Source: Paragordius varius | Taxonomy: Eukaryota; Nematomorpha | NCBI GenBank assembly: GCA_964247055.1 | Contig: OZ176054.1 | Span: 3,720,001 to 3,784,000 of the forward strand | DNA length: 64,000 nucleotides | Direction of reading: 5' to 3' | Shown: positions 56,036 through 64,000 of the stretch, piece after piece | How positions within the stretch are numbered: position 1 is the first letter of the stretch | Layout: every line of letters starts with the position of its first letter | Position numbers and translations under genes: made by a program | Notes under the pieces: model-generated | Told to the model about the DNA's origin: nothing | The model's database searches: none | What the model saw: only the letters and a program-made list of their open reading frames with translations

Positions 56036-57158
56036 CAAAATGGCTTAGATTTTATTACTTAAAAGATAAAGAGTATTGTAAAAGCGAAATAATATTTTTT
56101 AAGTTTATAAATTTTTTATACATACTTTTAAATGATAAGCACAAATTTTATTGAACTCTAACTACTAAAATATTTATAGGAAGTAAAAACGTTTGATTAT
56201 ATCAATATATAGAATTCCCTTTATTTTACCAATAATAATAGGGTAGATTCGTGGAAGTGTCAGTTTTTGTTAAAACATTTAATAAAATTATACAATTCAC
56301 TGCAATAAAAATGTGTCGACAGATTTTTTATCATTTTGAAATTTTTTATAACCCAAAATTGAGAATAAATTAGGTTCCTCCACTATAATTTTTATTTCAA
56401 GATCTCCGGAAATGTTTTTCCACCGTGAACTGTAATAAGTGTTTCATTGTACAAAGTTTTTAACAATATTGTACATATGATATAAAAAAAAATTTTAACA
56501 AGAGCGGCGCTGTTAAAACATTTGATTAGGGGCCCCCATTGAAATAATTTATTTTGATAAAAAACTATTTAATTGATATTTTATTACACAGCGTTGTTAT
56601 AAACATGTTTTGTTAAATGTTTAAAATTTTTTACTAGACATAATCCGCTTACATTTTATAAAATTATTATGATAAATTTCGAAGTACAGATTTCCTCGAC
56701 CAGCTTTATTTTTAAGGAAATTTGTTTGGAGGGATCAGAACCGGACCAGTTTTTTAATTAATAATTGGATTCATTGCGCCTAAAGAATTAGATTGGTGAC
56801 TAGTTTTGATATAATTTCAGGAATCTTTAGTCGCCAAATTCTCTATTTTAGGCCCTGGAAAAAAAACAGATTCTTAGAGACATGAATTATCTTTTTTTCA
56901 TTTTATTTAAAAATATAATTATTTATTTATGAAAAGGATATTTTTTAGAATAACGTCATAATAGTATTTTTATTTTCAATTTGAGAATGTTTAATCGAGT
57001 GGGAAAGGTATGGTATACCTACCCATCTCTTATCGATCTTTTTACCAAAAACATTGATTTTTACCTTCTCCGAATATTAGAAATAGTTAGATCCTATTCC
57101 TTACATATCCATAACATATTTCCTATTCACATTCTTTCATTCGAAGGACATTCTGCTA
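56036..57158. other. Stretch 5' of the RTE reading frame
   Basis: It includes the unresolved 5' end of the retrotransposon (probably within 56980-57158) and otherwise unassigned AT-rich DNA. No gene recognised. Confidence 0.4.
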
Positions 57159-58667
57159 ATGTTGAAATCACGCAATCTCAGCATCCGCATCGCCACATGG
57201 AATTTACGCGGATCCTACAAAAACCACAAACTAGATATTGTCGTTAACGAGATGGCTAAGCATAAAATTGACATACTAGGAATTTCAGAATCACATATCC
57301 CCTCTACCGGAACCTTAGAATTCGACAATCATATTTTGTATTATTCCGGCCACGACTCATCAAAATACAACGGTGTCGGCATAATAATGAACAAAAAACT
57401 AGCTAACTTATCGGACATTTTTAATCCAATAAATGATCGTATTATCGCAATCCGCATACAAACAACCCCTCAACCCATTACTATCCTCCAAATTTACGCA
57501 CCTACCTCCTCTTACAGCGATGACGACTGTGAAAAATTTTATAGCGATCTCGACTTGGCGATTTCCCAAATTTCAAAAAAGGATATCATATTTATCTTAG
57601 GCGATTTTAATTCAATCATCGGAACAGACAAAACACCTCCTATGACGGGCGGCATGGGCTTGGGCATAAAAAACGAGAGAGGAGACAGATTGATTGAATT
57701 TTGTGCTAACCATCGTTTCTTCGTCGCAATCAGCTTTTTTAAACAGCCCAAACGACGTCTATACACATGGCGTTCCCCGTGTCAAAGATACCGTAACCAG
57801 ATTGACTTCATATTAGGTATGGTAAAATACAAAAGTTCATTTCAAAATGTTAAATGCCTACCAGGATCGGATTGCTACAGCGACCACAACCTATTGATCG
57901 CCAAACTTCGAATTAAATTACAACTTCCTAAAACATCCAAACCCACAAGAACAAGATTAGATTATGATACAATCGACGACAAGTTTAGCACCGCTTTATC
58001 AAATCGTTTCGATTGTCTTGATCATAATTCCGAAAACTATCAGGATACAAACTTCTTTTGGAACGATATATATACAATCTGCCGAGACACAGCCGACGAA
58101 TTCATTCGGCCTCTCAAACGCAATAAAAATAAAATAAAATTGTCAGCCAAAAGTCTCGATCTCGCAGAAAAGCGTAGAGACTCAAAAACCAAATGCAAAT
58201 GGGATAAATACAAACAACTAAACAGTGAATTTCAGAAGAGTGCAAGAGAGGACACAAATAAGAATTATGACCAACTATGTGAAAAATTAGAAACAGACGC
58301 CAAAAAAAACCAAAACCTCTTTGCCCATGCAAACAATATTATTCCACACAAAAAAGTTTTTTATAATGGACCTATGAGAAACGACAACAACTCAATCGTC
58401 ACTGAAAAAGACGAAATTCGCAAACTATGGCACAAACATATAAACAAACTATACAATGTAAATAACCCCCCAACTATTAACGAACTTACTAAACAAAAAG
58501 AACCACCTATTATGAAAGAAGAAGTGGAACTCGCCATAAAACACTCTAGCACCGGTAAATCAGAGGGCCACAAAGACATCCCTACTGAAATAATAAAATA
58601 CATTCCAATCGATATACTTACCAAACTTTTTCAAATCATATTTGAGATGGAAAAAAAAAATTCCTGA
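57159..58667 (+). CDS. RTE endonuclease and start of reverse transcriptase (frame-broken)
   Basis: 502 codons. Apurinic-type endonuclease motifs appear in order: RIATWNLRG (residues about 9-17), ISESH, YAPTS, GDFNS and SDHNLL. A Lys-rich connecting region leads to the beginning of the RT domain (GKSEGHKDIPTEIIKY). The frame stops just after an A10 run at 58650-58659. Reading continues in the next frame from the same place, so this is one protein interrupted by a 1-nt length change in the A run. The change is either a real mutation or a sequencing error. Family role: nicking target DNA for target-primed reverse transcription. Confidence 0.92.
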   Translation: MLKSRNLSIRIATWNLRGSYKNHKLDIVVNEMAKHKIDILGISESHIPSTGTLEFDNHILYYSGHDSSKYNGVGIIMNKKLANLSDIFNPINDRIIAIRIQTTPQPITILQIYAPTSSYSDDDCEKFYSDLDLAISQISKKDIIFILGDFNSIIGTDKTPPMTGGMGLGIKNERGDRLIEFCANHRFFVAISFFKQPKRRLYTWRSPCQRYRNQIDFILGMVKYKSSFQNVKCLPGSDCYSDHNLLIAKLRIKLQLPKTSKPTRTRLDYDTIDDKFSTALSNRFDCLDHNSENYQDTNFFWNDIYTICRDTADEFIRPLKRNKNKIKLSAKSLDLAEKRRDSKTKCKWDKYKQLNSEFQKSAREDTNKNYDQLCEKLETDAKKNQNLFAHANNIIPHKKVFYNGPMRNDNNSIVTEKDEIRKLWHKHINKLYNVNNPPTINELTKQKEPPIMKEEVELAIKHSSTGKSEGHKDIPTEIIKYIPIDILTKLFQIIFEMEKKNS

Positions 58668-59997
58668 GGATTGGTGTACATCCATTATGATTCCGATTTT
58701 AAAAAAGGGTAACCCAGAACTGTGTGACAACTATCGCACCATAGCGCTCATAAACCAGGTATCCAAAGTTTTTCTAAAAATAATACAATTTCGTCTAAAT
58801 TCCATTCTTGACCCCGAAATATCCACGATTCAGGCTGGTTTTCGAAAAGGTAGAGGATGCCGAGATATGATATGTAACATGAGGTGGATAATCGAGAAAC
58901 ACATCGAATTTAACAAAGAATTGCATATGTGCTTTGTCGATTTTTCCAAAGCATTTGATTCCATCCAGCACAATAAACTACGGAAAGCTCTAAAACAACT
59001 CGGAGTATCAACACATTTAATCAACATCATATTTTCAATTTATTCCAATTCCACGGCTATAGTATCCACACCATACGGTATATCTGACCCATGTAGGGTA
59101 CAAGTCGGCCTCCGTCAAGGATGCGTTTTATCACCAATTCTTTTTAACGCATACCTGGAGTGCATTATAAGAAATATCCCACAAACTTACGGCATCAACG
59201 TAGGTGGGAACCTACTTACATCCGTTCACTACGCGGATGATACAGTCTTATTCGCAGACAGTCTAGACACATTATCGCAAGCTTTGCAAGTGTTTACAAC
59301 TGAATGCAATAAATTTGGATTAAATATCAATTTCAAAAAAACAAAAGTCATGCAAATAAATCCGGCTCAAACCAATCCAATAATCCTCAACGGCAACCAG
59401 ATCGAAACAGTTAGCAGCTACACGTACTTAGGTAGCATTATTAATAATGAGAACAACTCTACGCCTGAAATAAAGCGAAGAATTGCTATTGCTAAAGCAG
59501 TAACTTTTAAATATAACAGGATTTGGATGTCACATGATATTAAACTACAAACCAAAATCAGATTAATCAAAGCTACAGTTTTCCCCACATTCATGTATGG
59601 GGGGGAAAGCTGGACACTGAAAAAATATGATGAACGTCTAATAAATTCTTTCGAATTATGGGTTTGGAGAAAACTTCTTCAAACAAAATGGACAGACAAA
59701 GTTTCAAACACCACCATTCTAAATAAAATAAACCCAGAAATGTCACTCCTTGGCAGCTTAACACGGCAAAAACTCTCCTTCTTCGGGCACATCATGAGAT
59801 CCAGCTCACTCGAAAAATCACTGATGCTGGGGAAAGTGAGTGGTGCCCGAAAAAGAGGGAGAAGACGAACTCGTTGGATGGATAACATCCTTAAAGAAAC
59901 CAACCTATCCTTATCCGACCTAAACACCAAAACCGGAAATCGCAATGAATGGAGAAGCTATATTTTCAATGTTGCAATTAGTCGGAATCGACTTTAG
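58642..59997 (+). CDS. RTE reverse transcriptase and C-terminal domain
   Basis: 451 codons in the frame after the A-run break; the real protein start is upstream in the other frame. RT motifs: AGFRKGRGCRDMI, CFVDFSKAFDSI, GLRQGCVLSPILFN and the catalytic VHYADDTVLF. The C-terminal FFGHIMRS and RGRRRTRWMDNI, ending EWRSYIFNVAISRNRL, match the tail of BovB/RTE elements. No other break was seen. Confidence 0.93.
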   Translation: MRWKKKIPEDWCTSIMIPILKKGNPELCDNYRTIALINQVSKVFLKIIQFRLNSILDPEISTIQAGFRKGRGCRDMICNMRWIIEKHIEFNKELHMCFVDFSKAFDSIQHNKLRKALKQLGVSTHLINIIFSIYSNSTAIVSTPYGISDPCRVQVGLRQGCVLSPILFNAYLECIIRNIPQTYGINVGGNLLTSVHYADDTVLFADSLDTLSQALQVFTTECNKFGLNINFKKTKVMQINPAQTNPIILNGNQIETVSSYTYLGSIINNENNSTPEIKRRIAIAKAVTFKYNRIWMSHDIKLQTKIRLIKATVFPTFMYGGESWTLKKYDERLINSFELWVWRKLLQTKWTDKVSNTTILNKINPEMSLLGSLTRQKLSFFGHIMRSSSLEKSLMLGKVSGARKRGRRRTRWMDNILKETNLSLSDLNTKTGNRNEWRSYIFNVAISRNRL

Positions 59998-60014
59998 CAA
60001 ACAACAACAACAAT

Positions 60015-61325
60015 TTAATCTCCATTCACCATTTTTGAATTTATTAAAAAAAGTTAAAAATATTTAAGCATTAAAATTTAAAATTTAGTTTATTAATATC
60101 TGTAATAAACACTCCTCTAAAACTGTATAAAATTTTAGCATATGATGCCACCTAAGTGTTGCTTGATTGGGTCATGATACAAATATAGCAGCTAATAAAC
60201 AGTATATGGTTAAGCCGACTGATCTGAGAGAAACTAAAATTTTAAGACATTTACTGATTAACACTCATTAAAAAGGGTTTTGGCTAATATGGATGGAGAG
60301 TAAGATTATGTACGAACATCCAATAGACCATATTGGTTTTATTTTAGTTATGTAAGCCGTCGCAAATGGTTATCTACTTAAAGTGCATTAATTCGATGTG
60401 AAAATATTTTTTTTAATTGCTACTTTGAAGATGACCCGGGTTTTATTTTCAAGTTTCTAAAGATAAGGTTTCAGTTCCTACTTCGGAAACACTGTTTATT
60501 TCTATTTCTAAACTTAGTTCATCCTTAGTTAAGCTAAAAATAATTTCATACTTGCTCAGTATCAAAGATTCTTTTGCCAATATTTTGTCTCATTGATGAT
60601 TTGGAATTCAAAGTGGATATGTCAATATGTTTTGTAAACTATACATCCATTTTCCAATAAAACTTCATTAATTGTATAAATTAATGAGGGAAATTTAAAT
60701 AATTAATATATACTAAGAATTATTTTCTCGGAAACTTTTGGTAATTTATATCGGATATAATTTCATGAAATTATTCTCACCTAACTGGGATCATCTATTT
60801 TATATTTATCATGAAAGAAAACGGTTCTAAAAAAATTAAAGTTTAAAGGACAAATATTCTCCTGCAAATGATATAATTAGGGTTGACATTAGTAAATAAG
60901 TGCGGCCAAATATGTTTGCCATTTTTAGACTGATATATTTGCTTCTTTCTCTTCCAACATAACTTGGCCGAAACATTATTTCAGATTAAGAGCACGTCTG
61001 AATAAATGATGTATAAATGGTCATTTATTAGCAAATGGTAGAATATTATGCGGAATTGTTATTTTTAACAACACATATTAAGAGAAATAACTGGCATTTT
61101 GAAATAATATAATATTGCATTTAAATATCGTAAAGAAAATGCTATCCTAATATCGGCATAATTTTAAGGACATTTCTTGAACTATAAAGCAATTTTAATA
61201 TTGGTCTATTATTTGACGAAATCGTTTTTTATTATCCACATTCTTCACAATTTTGGGTTTAAATTTAATAATATGTGCTTAAATGTTAATATTATTTATA
61301 GAAGCTTTCCCAAAACAACACAAAA
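60015..61325. other. Intergenic stretch between RTE and GT31 copy 2
   Basis: No gene or repeat recognised. The plus-strand frame 61177-61386 overlaps the antisense of the GT31 terminal exon. Confidence 0.4.
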
Positions 61326-64000
61326 TTATTTTTCTATTAATATGCGCTCTTTTAAATTATGGCCCTCAACAGTTTTGTTCCAATAAACCCTCATTTTTTC
61401 TCTATCAGCCCCATTGTATGAAAAAAGGTATTTGAGTTGAGTCATCGTTTTATATGGTTTGTCTTGAATTGAGCTCCCATTACCTAATTAAGAAATAAGT
61501 ATAATATATAAAACAAATAAATATTCTTTAGTTTTTTTTGGTTAAGATACTAGAGCAGGAGTATCCACACAAATGGCTTCGCAGGCCGCATTCAAAAAAT
61601 ATATGGGCATTAACAAATATTTTATTAGTTTTTAAACATAAAATTGTAAAAACTTCTTATTATTTAAAGAATTTTCGCTAGTTCATTGTCAACGTAAAGA
61701 TTTTTCCAGAAAATTTGTTTAAGAAAATTAATATTACTTAAATTCGTTAATTTTTGCATTTTCTCGCGTGCAAAAATATTTCGGAGTGAGCATGCGGCCG
61801 CGGGCCGCGTGTTGCCACTCCTGTACTAGAGCTTATACAGTGTGAGTAACCATACATTGCCATTTTTCTTAAAATTTAACCAGTTATCATATACAGTAAT
61901 GAGAGTTATTATTGGTGATAGCAAAAATATAAAATAGCTTTAAGCCAATAATATAGCCTTTGTTTCATATGCACTGTAACAAAAAATATCCTGATGAAGT
62001 TTATACATATTGATAGACAAATGAATCAAAATTCCCATGGTGCTTTTGGTTTTGGGTGCTAGAAGTGATATAAAAAAGTTATTACCACTTTTGTGCTAAC
62101 TACTCCATATCAGAAAATAACGGATTTTCTTAGATTTTAATAAAATTTGGGTGGAAGCTATATGCCTTATTTAAAAAATATCCCTATATATCATTACCTT
62201 AATGTAAAAAGCAAAACAATAATTATATAAAATTACGATTTTAGATATGGGCTCCGTATCAATTTTTTTAAACCCGACTAAAATGGGCAAGTTTTCTTAA
62301 ACTAAAGGCACAAAATGCCATTGCGCGATGAAAATTTTAAATATATGCTAAATTTTCACAAAAAAAGAGTACTTTCCGAAAAATTGGATTTGATTTATAA
62401 CAAACTTTTTGTGAAGCGAGATTTAATGTATTTTGAAGCATGGTGGATACGGTAAAATCACTTCGAAACGTTATTAAAACACTTTTTTCAATATAATTCA
62501 ATGATGCTTGATAGTTTATAGATACTGTGCTGTTAAAATATGAATGTATTTAAAAAAATGCCGCATTTTTAGCTTTTACCAAAAATTTATTTAGTATAAT
62601 GTGGGCTAGTTCTTATTTAACATGAAACAATTATCTTTAATGGGTAATAACATTTTTAAATGAATTGCAAGGCACAAAACCATAAGCTACCTTAAAACTT
62701 TAGTACATTTATTTTATCTATAAGAATATATATTTCTTTTCATTTTTTGTGTTCACTGTGTTATACCTATACATAAAAATTAAATTACTATGTATTAAAT
62801 GTTAAACATATTATTTAAATTCTAAACGTGTTAATTTTGAAAGCGGTCCATTTAAACCATTCGATCAGACTCAACTTTTGCAGCCAGTTTTAATATTCAA
62901 AGGAACACAGACATTATCTAAAACATTCTGTTAATACATTAAGACAAAATTCCAATTGTTTAACTTAAAACTAATAATACGATTATATGTTTTTACCACT
63001 TAAATTAGATAAATTCAAAACAAAAAGCATAATTACAGAATGAAATAACTGAAGATCCTAGATAATTAAAAATTCATGAAGCATATTTTCCAATATTTAA
63101 TGTCACATACCATTTACAAAGGCAAAGGGATCTTCACTGACCCATTTCTCCAGGGAATGAGATGTGAATTCAACCGTGTGATCTAATGTGATCATAAGAG
63201 TACCGGCAATACGTGCCAATTTACCCGTTACATGGGCATCATCGATGTAAAAGTAGGGCTGTGTAAAATAAGCTTTATACAATTTAAAGGCCACAGGCGG
63301 TGTTAGAATAATGGACCAACCTGAACAATACGGTTCATAAAATTTGCTGGGATACTGTTCTACCGTAGTAAACCATTTGGAATCGCTAGATCGAAAGACT
63401 TCCGTGTTAATTTTCATGGGACACATTATGATATCACGTAAATGGGAGGGATTCGGACCAAACAAGCTAATGTATTCCTTAATCAGATCAGAATCCGTAT
63501 TTAACATGTGATATTTTAATGGATCACAGGTATTGTTAATTGTGAGTGATGAATTACTTGTATTCCTATCATAACGAGTATTTACTATGGCGGCGGTGCT
63601 ATTGTTAGCAGCCTCTTCCTCTAGTTTAAGAAATTTACTTAAATGATCTCCATACATGATATACGGAAATTGTGTTATAGGCCAAACTTGAGTTTGGTTA
63701 TAGGTGTAAGGAAATATCTGAGAAGGGGGTCGCAATTCATCAATTTTATTCCGCAGGAAATCTCCATACCTATTTTTAAAGTTTGTTAAGGATGTAATCA
63801 CTTGAAATATATCAACGTATATGTCATCATCCATTTTTAGGATGAATTCTGCATGTGGGCAATAATGTGAAATCCATTTGTAACCCATAGCCATTTTATA
63901 TGTCAGATTATTATACGCATCGTGGAAAGAAAATTGTACAATATCATTGTATATCAAACTTTCATTTGCAATGTGTGATTGTACTGATGTATCATTAGTC
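61326..64000 (-). CDS. GT31 beta-1,3-galactosyltransferase-like protein, copy 2, 5' cut by window edge
   Basis: Exons: 64000-63111 (continues beyond the window) and 61483-61326, with a 1627-nt intron splitting a glycine codon at the same protein position and phase as copy 1. The visible part starts just upstream of the block YNDIVQFSFHDAYNNLTYKM. It has MDDDIYVD as the metal site, EPYCSGWSIILTP and YIDDAHVTGKLA. The terminal exon ends ERILIEK and aligns with copy 1 (YWNKT, HNL.ERIL). The region between DDD and YCSGW is as long as in copy 1 but diverged in sequence. Same strand, about 22 kb from copy 1: an old tandem duplication, now separated by the protease gene. The N-terminal anchor lies outside the window. 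Confidence 0.9.
61556..61823. mobile_element. hAT-like MITE, family G, 268 bp, in GT31 copy 2 intron
   Basis: Starts CAGGAGTATCCACAC and ends TGTTGCCACTCCTG. It is flanked by a perfect 8-bp duplication TACTAGAG (61548-61555 and 61824-61831). The inner right end is GCGGCCGCGGGCCGCG. Confidence 0.92.
61972..62760. mobile_element. Inverted-repeat element, family I, in GT31 copy 2 intron
   Basis: The left end CACTGTAACAAAAAATATCC and the inverse of the right end CACAGTGAACACAAAAAATG are similar. Interior blocks (ACCACTTTTGTGCTAACTACTCC, TTTTGAAGCATGGTGGATAC) recur at 45480-46150 and within 47935-49914. Non-coding; superfamily unknown. Confidence 0.6.

Larger units (their letters stand above)
57159..60014 (+). 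mobile_element. RTE-clade (BovB-like) non-LTR retrotransposon, nearly intact
   Basis: One long coding region covers endonuclease then reverse transcriptase. There is almost no 3' UTR, and the element ends in a short (AAC)n tail at about 60000-60014, which is typical of RTE elements. Base composition is visibly less AT-rich than the surrounding DNA. The 5' border was not found and no target duplication was identified. Few lesions suggest recent insertion. Confidence 0.9.

Overview
This is an AT-rich, intron-bearing eukaryotic window, almost certainly from an animal. FAM76 and DENND6 orthologues, a GT31 glycosyltransferase pair, a trypsin-fold protease and a BovB-like RTE retrotransposon are all present. 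Most protein-coding sequence is cut into short exons, so single open frames hide the genes. I rebuilt the genes by hand from splice sites, phase agreement and protein family memory; no search was run. Nine introns are only 21-30 nt long. Among animals I know such introns mainly from dicyemid mesozoans, so a dicyemid-like source is possible, but this is inference.

Layout: (1) 1-499, minus: 5' end of an inositol hexakisphosphate kinase gene running off the left edge. (2) 1.3-2.3 kb: nested TTAA-flanked MITEs. (3) 4973-7023, minus: three-exon orphan gene with a Trp-rich segment. (4) 8.3-10 kb: hAT-like MITE and mariner relic. (5) 10375-17202, minus: complete 19-exon DENND6 gene. (6) 17291-21407, plus: complete 9-exon FAM76 gene, head-to-head with DENND6 across only 88 bp between start codons. 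(7) 21847-31636, minus: nine exons of a large protein with three copies of an eight-cysteine module, Lys/Ser/Thr-rich linkers and a Pro/Gly-rich region; the first exon was not found. (8) 31.6-37.8 kb: no gene recognised; a roughly 315-bp tandem repeat at 35.4-36.5 kb. (9) 37821-41503, minus: a two-exon GT31 beta-1,3-galactosyltransferase-like gene. (10) 41.5-46.6 kb: repeat-rich. (11) 46621-53565, minus: six-exon secreted trypsin-like serine protease with an unusual active-site loop. (12) 54.4-55 kb and 55.7-56 kb: MITEs. (13) 57159-60014, plus: nearly intact RTE non-LTR retrotransposon with one frame break in an A run. (14) 61326-64000, minus: second GT31 paralogue with the same exon design, cut by the right edge.

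The host genes do not form one pathway. DENND6 (Rab regulation) and FAM76 (nuclear zinc-binding protein) share a promoter region. The GT31 pair, the Cys-rich protein and the protease are all predicted to be secretory-pathway or extracellular products. Introns fall into two kinds: tiny ones of 21-30 nt without transposons, and larger ones of 66 to about 3000 nt, the largest of which carry hAT-like and TTAA-type MITEs.
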